Origin: Pseudomonadota bacterium
Lineage (GTDB): Bacteria; Myxococcota_A; Polyangia; Polyangiales; Polyangiaceae
DNA length: 64,000 bases
Reading direction: 5' to 3'
Assembly (NCBI GenBank): GCA_023398955.1
Contig: JAEWRL010000076.1
Span: 18,798 to 82,797 of the forward strand
Part shown: piece after piece, positions 36,534 through 45,200 of the stretch
Layout: the number at the start of each line of letters is the position of its first letter
How positions within the stretch are numbered: position 1 is the stretch's first letter
Made by a program: the position numbers and the translations under genes
Notes under the pieces: generated by a model
Seen by the model: only the letters and a program-made list of their open reading frames with translations
Database searches by the model: none
What the model was told of the DNA's origin: nothing

Positions 36534-37277
36534 CTATTCGAGGTGGACGACGGCGCCCTCAGGGAGCCCAGCCAGGAACTCCTCCAACGCTACCTCAACG
36601 GCGGCTGGATCCCGTGCATCGAAGGTCACCTTGGTCTTGTAGGACTCATTGAACCACTTGGGATAGGAGCCCACTGCCACCTCTCGGTGACGTGTTACAA
36701 CCCGGTCCAGCAGTGGCGTCAGGGCGGCCTCCTCGACGCGGGTGAAGACGGCTCGCGAGTGCGAGGCGCCTGGGCCACGCACCCATGCCCTTAGTACATC
36801 CAGCTTCATCCGGAAGATCTCGGGGACTCCGGGGAATAGCCAGACGTTGCCGAATACGATGGCAGGCCATTCGACGTCCGCAGTCGTCGCCAATTGCGCC
36901 CCCTTCGGCACCCGCGCGAGGCGCAGGTGCGCTGGGGAGAGCGGCCTGCCGTAGGCTTTGATCAAGAGCTGGACCGTGCTCGGATCCTCGACGATCTCGG
37001 TCGCGAACGCTAGCGCAACGGCCTCCAGTGTGACGTCGTCGTGCGTTGGACCCACGCCACCACTCGTCACCACCAGATCGAACTCGGTGCTCAGCGACGC
37101 CATGTCCCGGGCGATCGTCTCGACATGGTCACCCACCATCACCACACGTCCGAGCTCGACCCCAAGGGCGTTCAAGGTCTGCGCAAGTCCATGAAGGTTT
37201 GCTTCGACGACTCGGCCCTTGAGGAGCTCGTCCCCGATCAGCAGGGCTGCGGCACGAGACGCGAAACGAGGTGTCAA
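36534..37277 (-). CDS. cinA: CinA-type molybdopterin-binding-domain protein
   Basis: A 247-residue protein matching the N-terminal (MoCF-biosynthesis-like) domain of CinA. Its opening AALLIGDELLKGRVVEANLH matches the G-[DN]-E-[LI]-L signature; TSGGVGPTHDDVTLEAVA is the classic CinA stretch. The C-terminal nicotinamide-nucleotide deamidase domain of full CinA is absent, so the protein is a stand-alone domain. Such forms occur in several phyla; NAD-related pyrophosphatase-type activity is known for CinA of some species. It overlaps xseB by four bases (ATGA), so it is the last gene of a leftward operon. Confidence 0.9.
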   Translation of the reverse strand: MTPRFASRAAALLIGDELLKGRVVEANLHGLAQTLNALGVELGRVVMVGDHVETIARDMASLSTEFDLVVTSGGVGPTHDDVTLEAVALAFATEIVEDPSTVQLLIKAYGRPLSPAHLRLARVPKGAQLATTADVEWPAIVFGNVWLFPGVPEIFRMKLDVLRAWVRGPGASHSRAVFTRVEEAALTPLLDRVVTRHREVAVGSYPKWFNESYKTKVTFDARDPAAVEVALEEFLAGLPEGAVVHLE

Positions 37278-37576
37278 CTGCGCTCCGGGATCTCGAGCTC
37301 TTTGGCCACCGGCTGCCCAGAGTCATCCAACGAAAGGAGCTGTTCGATGCGTCTTTCGGCCTTCTCGAGCCGCATCCGCGAAGCCCTCGCGAGCTGGATG
37401 CCTTCCTCGAAGAGTGCCAGGGAATCGTCCAGGGGCAGGTCGCCAGCCTCGAGCTGCTCCACGATGGCACCGAGCCGCGCAATGGCCGCCTCGAAGGACA
37501 ATCCCTGCTCTTCCCTCTCGACTGCGACCGGAGACTCCTGGTCTTCCTTTTGGGCACGCTTCTTCTTCGTCATCAT
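37274..37576 (-). CDS. xseB: Exodeoxyribonuclease VII small subunit
   Basis: The small helical subunit of ExoVII, which degrades single-stranded DNA. About 100 residues: a charged N-terminus (KKKRAQKEDQES) precedes the core LSFEAAIARLGAIVEQLEAG, DLPLDDSLALFEEGIQLARA and LEKAERRIEQL, the family pattern. The ATG at 37576 is chosen; an upstream TTG is possible. The large subunit xseA is not in the window. It lies 12 bases after the HEAT gene and overlaps cinA. Confidence 0.94.
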   Translation of the reverse strand: MMTKKKRAQKEDQESPVAVEREEQGLSFEAAIARLGAIVEQLEAGDLPLDDSLALFEEGIQLARASRMRLEKAERRIEQLLSLDDSGQPVAKELEIPERS

Positions 37577-37588
37577 GGGCAATGCGTC

Positions 37589-39844
37589 TCACGGTGTTTC
37601 GTGGCTGGGAAGTCGTCCGGTCGGGTCTCTCTCCTCTGCGGAGCCACTCGGGATACGAACTGTACTCGCATACCCGTCCGAGGGCAGCCCGGTCAAGCTG
37701 CCCCAGCCATGCTCGTCCACCACCAGCTGAAGCAGCTGGCCGCAGGGGCCCAACACGCCCACGTCCGCGGAACGGGAGCCGCGTGCTTCCCGGTTGCTGC
37801 TTTCGCCACCAACGCCGCGAGCTCCCCGGGGGCGTGAACCTTCGCGTTCCGAGCTGAGCTGACGAGCGGGTCCGATCTCCACGGGAATCCAGAGACTCTC
37901 GTGAAACAGCTGTGTGCATGTTGGCGGCTTCCCGCGCCTGGCGAGTGTCGCCGCGTCGCGCACTCGTTGGGAGGGGTCCAGCTGTTCGGCGACGGTGAGC
38001 GTGTCGAACGGAGGCGAGCGTCCATGCCGACCAATGGCTGCGATGAGAGCTTCCCGGACTTGTGCATCCAGCTCACGCTCATAGGCATGCTCGAGGAGAA
38101 AGAGCGCGTGTGCAGAGTCGCTTCGCCCGAGGCCGCGGGCTACTTGGATGCGCATCCATGGTTGCTGGTGTTCGAGCCACACGAGGAGGCGAGGATCTCG
38201 CTCCTCCGCCAGACGCCGCGCGAGCTCGCTGGAGACCAGGCCTGCCGCGATGCCGCCAACGTCGAACCAACGTTCCAGTGCCCCTCGAGATAGCTCGCGA
38301 GCCACGGTGGGATCTGCAAGGAATGGGACAAATGCTTCTGTCCTGCCTACAGGACCTTTCTTCTCGAGCTGCCGTGCCGCTGGGCGTAGTGAGCCGGGCT
38401 CGCTTAGAAGCATGGCACGCGCTGCGCCCCTGATGACAGCGGGATCGCGGCTCGTCAGGAGTTTGCCGATCCCTCTTGGATTGAGCGCTGCGCTCGCCCA
38501 CGCTGCGTCGGAGCGATCCGTGTCGCTCGCGGCGTTCGCCATCGCTACAATACGCTTTGTCAGCGGCGCGGCTCCCTCTCCGAACCGGAGGGTGCGTGCC
38601 ACCGCACCGCGGAATGCCCAGCGCTGTGCCGCGGGGTCATCCAAGGCGTCCAGGAGAGCACGCTGCGCTTGCGAGGAGCGCATTTCGGACAAGGTGTGCG
38701 CTGCGGCCGCGGCGAGGGTCCGCTCTCGCAACCAGGCTCTCAACACCCGCACGGCTCGGCCAGCGTTGGAGTGAGCCATCGCGGCCGCCAGGTCGCTGGC
38801 GGATGAGGGCGCGAGCGTCTCAGAGAGCTTCAGGAGCGTATCGAAGACCGTCGGGGAAGGGGTCTCGGCGAGCAGGCGAAGGACGAGTGTGCGCTCCTCG
38901 GGCCGCGTTAGCGCCACCGCAGCATGTTCGGGCCAGTCGGGGTGGTGAACGCGTGCGAGGATCTCGAGAGCAACACGACGTTGCGCTGGCACGGAGGGTG
39001 ACGACTCCAGCCAGTAAGCGGCCACGGCTGCCACCTCAGGATCCCGGAGACGGTAAAGGGCGCGCAGCGCAATCGCCTGGAGGTGCGGCTCTGCTTCTAC
39101 GACTACGTTCCGCAAGTACTCGCTCAGCCGTATGTCGCTTAGGGTGTCGAGTAGCTCGAGATGCTCGAGCGTGAGTCGTTTGAACGGCGGCTGGAGCAGC
39201 CCAAGGGCGTCCGGTGGGTGAGCAGCCAGGGCGTTGGCAGCAGCTCGAGCGATTGGTCCGGATCTGCTTAAGTTCTGACTCAGCAGGTCGGTTGCCGCTC
39301 GGCTGCCGCACGCGGCCAAAGCCATTGCAGCGGTCTCACGAAGTAGCATCCGCGCTGCCTCACCAGCGACCGAACCGTCCTTGGATCCCAAAGGGCTATC
39401 CGAGTGAGCTCCTCCCTCAGCGGTCCCAATCCGAGGGGTGGCGTCCGGTTCGCCCAATGCACGTGCCAGAGCAGCCAGCGCGGCAGGGTGACGCGCATGG
39501 GGGGCTAGCGCGCGGACCAGGGCGAGCCGTTCCCGTAGGGACCGTCGCGGGGCCGAGCTCTCAAGGGCACGGACCAACCGCTCGAGGGCCTGGGGCGTGC
39601 CGAGCCGACCCAAGCCCCGGTAGCCGCGCCTCCGTTCGGACTCGATGCTCGATTGCAGGAGTGCATCCCAATGGTCCAATCCGAACCGTTCGCGTATCCT
39701 TCCTGATGCCTGACGGTCGAGCTCGGGCGCCACAATCGAAGCCTTTGCTGGGGCTGGCGGCGGCCCGCCGTTGGGGCCCCATTGCCCAACGAGAGTCGCC
39801 AGGGTGATCCCAACGAGCCGCGTACCCCAGCGGAGCAGAATCAC
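37589..39844 (-). CDS. HEAT-repeat protein with N-terminal signal or anchor
   Basis: A 751-residue helical-repeat protein. Its GTG start overlaps the TGA of the upstream OmpA-like gene (GTGA). Residues 1-22 form a hydrophobic segment (ILLRWGTRLVGITLATLVGQ), probably a signal or anchor, so it likely acts in the envelope. From about residue 60 to 640 there are repeated Ala/Leu/Arg helix pairs (GYRGLGRLGTPQALERLVRA, AAAMALAACGSRAATDLLSQ, EYLRNVVVEAEPHLQAIALR), typical of HEAT/PBS-type repeats. Such scaffolds bind proteins. The partner is unknown; position suggests the OmpA-like protein. Confidence 0.82.
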   Translation of the reverse strand: MILLRWGTRLVGITLATLVGQWGPNGGPPPAPAKASIVAPELDRQASGRIRERFGLDHWDALLQSSIESERRRGYRGLGRLGTPQALERLVRALESSAPRRSLRERLALVRALAPHARHPAALAALARALGEPDATPRIGTAEGGAHSDSPLGSKDGSVAGEAARMLLRETAAMALAACGSRAATDLLSQNLSRSGPIARAAANALAAHPPDALGLLQPPFKRLTLEHLELLDTLSDIRLSEYLRNVVVEAEPHLQAIALRALYRLRDPEVAAVAAYWLESSPSVPAQRRVALEILARVHHPDWPEHAAVALTRPEERTLVLRLLAETPSPTVFDTLLKLSETLAPSSASDLAAAMAHSNAGRAVRVLRAWLRERTLAAAAAHTLSEMRSSQAQRALLDALDDPAAQRWAFRGAVARTLRFGEGAAPLTKRIVAMANAASDTDRSDAAWASAALNPRGIGKLLTSRDPAVIRGAARAMLLSEPGSLRPAARQLEKKGPVGRTEAFVPFLADPTVARELSRGALERWFDVGGIAAGLVSSELARRLAEERDPRLLVWLEHQQPWMRIQVARGLGRSDSAHALFLLEHAYERELDAQVREALIAAIGRHGRSPPFDTLTVAEQLDPSQRVRDAATLARRGKPPTCTQLFHESLWIPVEIGPARQLSSEREGSRPRGARGVGGESSNREARGSRSADVGVLGPCGQLLQLVVDEHGWGSLTGLPSDGYASTVRIPSGSAEERDPTGRLPSHETP

Positions 39845-41733
39845 GGTTCCAGCGGCCTTGGCACCATGCGGCGAGCAGCCACCTGGGCCTCCTCGATCCA
39901 CACAGAGAGTCCAGGATGCTCCGGACCAGCTGTCGAGGCTTGCGCGTCGATCGACTGGGCCGCGTTCGTCCGCCCGGACCAAGCAACGAGCTGTTGAACG
40001 ACAGCTTTGGCACGGGCGCGAGCAAGCTCGATTTCTGTGCCGTCCTTGCCCCCCGGCGCTACTGCGATGTATGCGGTGGCGCGATTCCGCTGCGCCAACA
40101 GTGCTCCGAGGGCGCGCAATGGCTTCCAGTTCTCGGGCGCTTCGGAAGCCGCTGGGAAATGAACTGGCGGGGTGAAGATGATGACCTCGCGGGAGCCTTC
40201 GCGAACCAGTCGAAGAAGAGGCTGAGCTGCCGGTTCGTCGTCGCGACAGCCGTCCTCGTCGCGGTCGCCGTCGAAATCCTCGGCCTCGCGTGGGCACGCG
40301 TCCTCCGCGACCCACGTGTCCCCATCCTCGTCCGGATTGGGACAGCCGCGCAGCTCCGGGATTGCCCAGCGCTGGGCGGGCTGGCGGGGGCAAGCGTCTT
40401 TCGCATCTGGCACTGCGTCACGGTCGTTGTCCGGGTCCGGGCAGCCGTCGTCGTCTTGGAATCCATCCAGGTCTTCCGGCTCCTCAGGGCAACGATCCGC
40501 GTGATCGAGTCGTCCGTCGGCGTCGCTGTCCGTTGTCGGACAGCCTCGCTGGGCTGGAGCACCTGGTTGCATCGGGCAGGCGTCCTCTTCGTCCAGCACG
40601 CCGTCGGAGTCGTTGTCGGGATCCGGACAACCGTCTTCGTCTTGGAACCCGTCCAGGTCTTCCTCCGTGTCACGACAGCGATCCTGCTCGTCGCCAACGC
40701 CGTCGTTGTCATCATCGAAATCGGGGCACCCGTCGGCGTCGTCATACCCATCGTGATCCTCGGCGAGTTCCGGACAGATATCCTCGTCGTCGGGGATTCC
40801 GTCGCCGTCCTGGTCCGGCGACGTGGGGCTGTAGGCGATCCCGGCCACGGCTCGGACGACGGGGACTCCGACGGCGCCGCGGAGCGGGATCTCGACTCCC
40901 CCGAGCAATCGGAAGTCGCCCTTCTGCCAGGATGCGGACGCTGACCCGACGATGGGACTCTGCGCGCTGCCGAGCCACTCGGGGGTAACGGAAGCAATAC
41001 CCTTGGCCTCCAGGTGCCACAACCATTGACCGGTGTCGTCCAGGTTGAGCGCCTGTGGAAGCACGCTGAGACCTGCCGCCCATGGTACCTCGCTCCCGAA
41101 CCGGTCTCCGAGCCACTCGGTCGTTTCACTGCGCACGCGGGCACCAAGGCGCCCCCGTGCCGTCAGCGCCAGCAGGCGAACCTCGAAAGCCAAGTGCCCC
41201 TCGCCGGTGACCGCGTCGCCACCCAGAAAGGCGTCATCCGTGGCGGTCGGCAGCGTGCCCCCGAGGAGGAGTGCCAGGCCGGTGCCTCCCAGCGTGCCGG
41301 GAGCGATCATGTTTAGCTTCGCTCGCACACCAATGTCGCCGAGCGCTGCCACGGGGGGGTTCTCGACATCCAATGCTTCGGCAAGGTCTTCGCCGTTCTG
41401 GTACAAGACGGCGGGCATGACGAGCGCCAGCTCGACGTGCTCGCCAACGCCAACCGAGCCGAAGGTGTCGAAGGACCAGCGGTGGCGCAGGAGAAAGCGC
41501 TTCTCGTTGCTCGTGGCTTCCGCGACGGCGAGGGCGCGATAGTCGTAAGCCACGAAGCTACCCACGCTCCAGGCTCCCGGGCCCTGAGTGTCGGTCGGTT
41601 CGGTGGCGAGTGCGGCCCGCGCGGTGGGAGGCGGAGCGAATCGACGCAGATCGGCGTCGGCCTGGGCACCCGCGAGCGCCGGACAGAGTAGAAAGGTGGC
41701 GATAATCCCAGCTTCGATGGACCCTCTGCGCAT
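39841..41733 (-). CDS. OmpA-like outer membrane protein with thrombospondin type 3 repeats
   Basis: A 630-residue exported protein. A signal peptide (residues 1-23, ending ALAGA) is followed by a beta-rich N-terminal domain (30-305, alternating hydrophobic strands), likely a porin-like or transport-type barrel. About 305-500 holds calcium-binding thrombospondin type 3 repeats (DQDGDGIPDDEDICP, DNDSDGVLDEEDACP, and similar), nine or more Asp-rich loops each with Cys. The C-terminal 120 residues resemble OmpA peptidoglycan-binding domains (ELARARAKAVVQQLV), but the usual Asp-ligand segment looks degenerate. It is the first gene of a leftward operon with the HEAT protein, xseB and cinA. Confidence 0.9.
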   Translation of the reverse strand: MRRGSIEAGIIATFLLCPALAGAQADADLRRFAPPPTARAALATEPTDTQGPGAWSVGSFVAYDYRALAVAEATSNEKRFLLRHRWSFDTFGSVGVGEHVELALVMPAVLYQNGEDLAEALDVENPPVAALGDIGVRAKLNMIAPGTLGGTGLALLLGGTLPTATDDAFLGGDAVTGEGHLAFEVRLLALTARGRLGARVRSETTEWLGDRFGSEVPWAAGLSVLPQALNLDDTGQWLWHLEAKGIASVTPEWLGSAQSPIVGSASASWQKGDFRLLGGVEIPLRGAVGVPVVRAVAGIAYSPTSPDQDGDGIPDDEDICPELAEDHDGYDDADGCPDFDDDNDGVGDEQDRCRDTEEDLDGFQDEDGCPDPDNDSDGVLDEEDACPMQPGAPAQRGCPTTDSDADGRLDHADRCPEEPEDLDGFQDDDGCPDPDNDRDAVPDAKDACPRQPAQRWAIPELRGCPNPDEDGDTWVAEDACPREAEDFDGDRDEDGCRDDEPAAQPLLRLVREGSREVIIFTPPVHFPAASEAPENWKPLRALGALLAQRNRATAYIAVAPGGKDGTEIELARARAKAVVQQLVAWSGRTNAAQSIDAQASTAGPEHPGLSVWIEEAQVAARRMVPRPLEP

Positions 41734-41925
41734 CGTCCTCGAAGGCTACTCGGTTTGGTGCCTGCTGAGGTAAGAAACTGCGGCAGGGTAACGCCGACCT
41801 GACAGCCCACCGTGCTCGGCCCTCGGGTAAGCGAGGCGCTGCTGCACGGGTCAAGTAGCCGTGGGCGGAAGGCGGAATGCTGTCGCCTTGCGTCGCCCTC
41901 GGGTTCGGCGTATCGGGCGCCGGGC

Positions 41926-43197
41926 ATGGACGCCATCAGTATACGCGGCGGCAAGCGGCTCTACGGTCGAATCCCGATTGGAGGCGCCAAGAACGCGGCC
42001 TTGCCCATTCTCTGCGCCACCCTCCTCTCGGAGGGACGCAGCCTGCTCCGAAACGTGCCGGGACTCCGCGATATCGCTACTGCAGCAGCACTGCTCCAGC
42101 ATTTGGGGCGGCCCGTCGAGGTCGACATTCCGCGTGTCAGCGTCGGGGAAGCGGTGGGTCCTACGGGCGTGGAGGCGCCCTACGACCTGGTTCGGCAGAT
42201 GCGAGCGAGCGTTCTGGTGCTCGGACCACTCGTCGCCCGTTACGGCAAGGCGCGCGTCTCGCTGCCGGGGGGGTGCGCCATCGGCGCTCGTCCGATCGAT
42301 CAGCACTTGAAGGGCCTCGAGTGCCTTGGGGCGAAGATCGCGGTTCATCACGGCTACGTGACGGCCGAAGCGACACGGCTGAAGGGCGCGGAGATAGTCT
42401 TTGACGTTCCAACGGTGACCGGCACCGAGAACCTGATGATGGCGGCGGCGCTCGCTCAAGGGCGGTCGACGCTCGTCAACTGCGCTCGAGAACCTGAGGT
42501 CGAGGAGTTGGCACGGGTCCTCAACAAGATGGGGGCTCGCGTGCAGGGGGCCGGGACGGCCATTATCCACATCGAAGGCCGGTCGGAGCTTGCTCCATTC
42601 GATCACGCGATCATCGCGGATAGGATCGAGGCTGGAACCTTTATGGGCGCCGTAGGCGCCGCGGGTGGTAACGTTTTGCTGGAGCGAGCCCCGCTCGAAG
42701 ACCTAGAGCCCGTGGTCGCCAAGCTGCGCCGCTGTGGGTTACATCTGGAGCGCGAGGGTGAGCACGTCCGCGTGGTTCGCGAGGGACCGCTCCGCCCAGT
42801 CAACGTCACCACCGCTCCGCACCCAGGGTTTCCTACGGACATGCAAGCGCAGATGATGGCTTTGATGTGTGGCGCTTCGGGCAAAGCGGTTCTGACGGAA
42901 ACCATCTTCGAGAACCGCTTCATGCACGTTCCCGAGCTACAGCGAATGGGGGCGGACATCGAAATTCACAACAACGTGGCCATCGTACAAGGGCCGACGC
43001 CTCTGTCGGGAGCGAGCGTCATGGCGACCGACCTGCGGGCGAGCGCCTCGCTCGTCATCGCGGGGCTCGTTGCGGAGGGAGAGACCATCATTCGTCGGGT
43101 GTATCACCTCGACCGAGGGTATGAGCGAATCGAGGATAAGCTGGCGGCGGTTGGGGCGGACATTCGCCGCATTGGCGTGGTGGGAGATCCCCCATGA
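41926..43197 (+). CDS. murA: UDP-N-acetylglucosamine 1-carboxyvinyltransferase
   Basis: It transfers enolpyruvate from PEP to UDP-GlcNAc, the first committed step of peptidoglycan synthesis, in the cytoplasm. The 423-residue EPSP-synthase-fold enzyme starts MDAISIRGGKRLYG. KNAALPILCATLL supplies the Lys-Asn substrate site and LPGGCAIGARPID holds the catalytic Cys (C117), the fosfomycin-sensitive form. HPGFPTDMQAQMMALM and MATDLRASASLVIAGL are standard. The start is set by homology; an upstream ATG at 41812 would overlap the promoter region. It overlaps hisG by four bases (ATGA). Confidence 0.97.
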   Translation: MDAISIRGGKRLYGRIPIGGAKNAALPILCATLLSEGRSLLRNVPGLRDIATAAALLQHLGRPVEVDIPRVSVGEAVGPTGVEAPYDLVRQMRASVLVLGPLVARYGKARVSLPGGCAIGARPIDQHLKGLECLGAKIAVHHGYVTAEATRLKGAEIVFDVPTVTGTENLMMAAALAQGRSTLVNCAREPEVEELARVLNKMGARVQGAGTAIIHIEGRSELAPFDHAIIADRIEAGTFMGAVGAAGGNVLLERAPLEDLEPVVAKLRRCGLHLEREGEHVRVVREGPLRPVNVTTAPHPGFPTDMQAQMMALMCGASGKAVLTETIFENRFMHVPELQRMGADIEIHNNVAIVQGPTPLSGASVMATDLRASASLVIAGLVAEGETIIRRVYHLDRGYERIEDKLAAVGADIRRIGVVGDPP

Positions 43198-43832
43198 AGC
43201 CGCTGACGGTCGCGGTGCCAAAGGGGCGCGTCAACAAGGTGCTCGCTCCCCTGTTTCACAAGGCTGGCCTCGATGCGCGATGCCTTGCGGTGGACGATCG
43301 TCGACTCGTCCGAGAGAGCGCTGACGGAAGTCTGCGCTTCCTATTGCTGAAGCCGGACGACGTGCCTACCTATGTCGAGTATGGTGCTGCGGATCTTGGC
43401 GTCAGTGGGCGCGACGTGCTCCTGGAGCGCCGTTACGACCTCTATCAACCCCTCGACCTCGGGATTGGCCGCTGTCGGATGGCCGTCGCTGCGCCACGCG
43501 CTGCACACATCCCCGCCGTACCGCGAGTCGCGACCAAATACCCACGGGTTGCGATGGAGCACTTCGCTGCCAAGGGCGTCCAGGCAGATGTCGTCTACGT
43601 CCAGGGTTCGGTAGAACTGGCACCACTCGTCGGGTTGGCCCATATGATCGTCGATATCGTCGAGACCGGCTCCACGTTGAGGGAGAACCACCTCGAGGTC
43701 ATCGAGGAGATCTGTGAAGTCTCGAGCGTTCTTGTCGCGAACAGGGCTCAGTACAAGCTGCGTTTCGAGGTCATCGAACCTTTCATTGCGCGGCTCCGCG
43801 CAGCAAGCGCGATCGAGAAGACCGACCGCTAG
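43194..43832 (+). CDS. hisG: ATP phosphoribosyltransferase, short form
   Basis: It adds phosphoribosyl to ATP, the first step of histidine synthesis. The 212-residue length is the short HisG, which lacks the C-terminal ACT-like regulatory domain. Visible signatures are TVAVPKGRVNKVLAPL, GAADLGVSGRDVLLE and the PRPP-binding VDIVETGSTLRENHLEV. Short HisG enzymes need HisZ (a HisRS-like partner) for activity and feedback, but hisZ is not in the window. Overlap with murA means it is co-translated. Confidence 0.95.
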   Translation: MKPLTVAVPKGRVNKVLAPLFHKAGLDARCLAVDDRRLVRESADGSLRFLLLKPDDVPTYVEYGAADLGVSGRDVLLERRYDLYQPLDLGIGRCRMAVAAPRAAHIPAVPRVATKYPRVAMEHFAAKGVQADVVYVQGSVELAPLVGLAHMIVDIVETGSTLRENHLEVIEEICEVSSVLVANRAQYKLRFEVIEPFIARLRAASAIEKTDR

Positions 43833-43945
43833 CCTTTTTGCAACCGGTACTCCGATGTTGCGGATGCATCGCGGGCGATGCTTGGCGACGCGGATACGTC
43901 CTGTTGGGTGAACCCGCGTCGCCCTCGTAGGTGCGCTGCGTGCCT

Positions 43946-44671
43946 TTACTGCGGAGGCGGCTTGGCCGGGCCCCGAGTTGCCGGTGCATCGACAACCAGA
44001 TGAGGAAGCATCTTCTTCAGGGTTCTGGGACCGATGCCTCGGACTCGGAGCAGCTCGCTCGGGTTCCGGAAGCGGCCGAGGCGGTCCCGCAGCTGGACGA
44101 TGGCCATTGCTCGCTTGATTCCTACCCCAGGAAGCCGCGTGAACTCTTCTGTCGTCGCAGCGTTGAGCACCACGCGCCCATCCGCGGTCACGCCGGGTGA
44201 TGCTCCGCTTGGACCGGACCTTCCGGCGTCCTCCCCTTCGGCTGCGGGGGGCTGCGCCTGGGCGGGGGTCTCCCGAGGCGGGGCGCCCGGTCCCTGGGAA
44301 GCGGAAAGGGGACTTGGACCCGCCGCCGTTGTCTCCGGCGACGCCGCCCCCGCGATCCACGTCCCCGGGGAGTCAAGTAGCGGTGCCGCGCTGGATGTCG
44401 CCGGGTGTGCCGTCGCTGCCCACATTCCCGCTGCTGCCAGTGCTCCCAGCGCGAGCGCGGCGCCCAGAACCCGGAGGGCAACGGCGCGCCAAGGACTGTC
44501 TCTCGAGCGACTTGCGACCCATCCGGTAAGCGTCCGAACGCGGACGGCAGGAGACGACTGCGTCTGGGCGGTACCGAGCTGTTCAGGCTCTTCACCGCCC
44601 ACCGCATTCGCCGTGCCGGTCACCGGTGCTGCTTCCATGGCACCACCAAGCTCTCGAACCAACACGGTCAT
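43946..44671 (-). CDS. comEA: ComEA-type helix-hairpin-helix DNA-binding protein
   Basis: A 241-residue protein with a cytoplasmic stub, one membrane span (ALRVLGAALALGALAAAGMW, about residues 66-85) and a Pro/Ala/Ser-rich linker (90-160). The C-terminal helix-hairpin-helix pair (LNAATTEEFTRLPGVGIKRA and LLRVRGIGPRTLKKMLPHL) is the ComEA DNA-binding module. In competent bacteria ComEA draws DNA across the envelope. Here the N-terminal span predicts a periplasmic HhH domain. It is eight bases downstream of a small conserved gene, in the same operon. No comEC is in the window. Confidence 0.9.
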   Translation of the reverse strand: MTVLVRELGGAMEAAPVTGTANAVGGEEPEQLGTAQTQSSPAVRVRTLTGWVASRSRDSPWRAVALRVLGAALALGALAAAGMWAATAHPATSSAAPLLDSPGTWIAGAASPETTAAGPSPLSASQGPGAPPRETPAQAQPPAAEGEDAGRSGPSGASPGVTADGRVVLNAATTEEFTRLPGVGIKRAMAIVQLRDRLGRFRNPSELLRVRGIGPRTLKKMLPHLVVDAPATRGPAKPPPQ

Positions 44672-44679
44672 GACGACAC

Positions 44680-44919
44680 CTACATTCCCGCTGCGTGATC
44701 GAAGTCCCGGATGCCGCCATTCCCACGGTCAGCGCCGTCGAGATAGTCCTCTCGCGGGACATAGTCGCGGATTTGCAGCTCGCCCTTCACGGGTACCGCA
44801 TCCAGCTTCACGTTGAGCGACCCGTCGCTGTTGACGAAGGCAACTCCGATTCTGTTCCAGTAGCTCTTGCCCGCGCGCTCCGTGATCACGTAAACCATCT
44901 TCAGCTTGCTGTTATCCAT
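44680..44919 (-). CDS. Small conserved protein of unknown function, operon with comEA
   Basis: A 79-residue soluble-looking protein. It contains LKMVYVITERAGKSYWNRIG, VAFVNSDGSLNVKLDAVPV and GELQIRDYVPREDY; the rhythm (W-x-R-I-G-V-A-F-x-N, DGSLN-x-xLDA) looks like a compact beta-rich family conserved among Myxococcota. AAGGAG sits eight bases before the ATG. It precedes comEA by eight bases. No function is recognised; a nucleic-acid or substrate-binding role cannot be inferred. Confidence 0.7.
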   Translation of the reverse strand: MDNSKLKMVYVITERAGKSYWNRIGVAFVNSDGSLNVKLDAVPVKGELQIRDYVPREDYLDGADRGNGGIRDFDHAAGM

Positions 44920-45200
44920 TCCTGTGACTCCTTGTTCAGTGGCAGCCCTGATGAGACATGCCGCCGTTGGGGGCTCCTAGTGCGAGCCGAATGCCAGTGC
45001 TCAGCGCCCGAAAAAAGCGCTATGTGGCTCCGCCCGGGGGTGGCGATTCGGTGGTGTGCTGGCGAAATCCGCCGGCTCGTCTGGCGCCAGCGAGCCAGCC
45101 TCGGGGGCCGTCACCCCGCCGCGGACCGGACGCGGCACGCTGGCCGTTGCAGCGGCGGGGGTCCATGCTAGTGGCACAACAGCAGCTAAAAGGGTGGTCC

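Noticed and set aside
43866..43881. GCATCGC-GG-GCGATGC hairpin between hisG and comEA
   Set aside because: Only two bases in the loop and no T-run, so unlikely to be a terminator, though it lies between converging genes.
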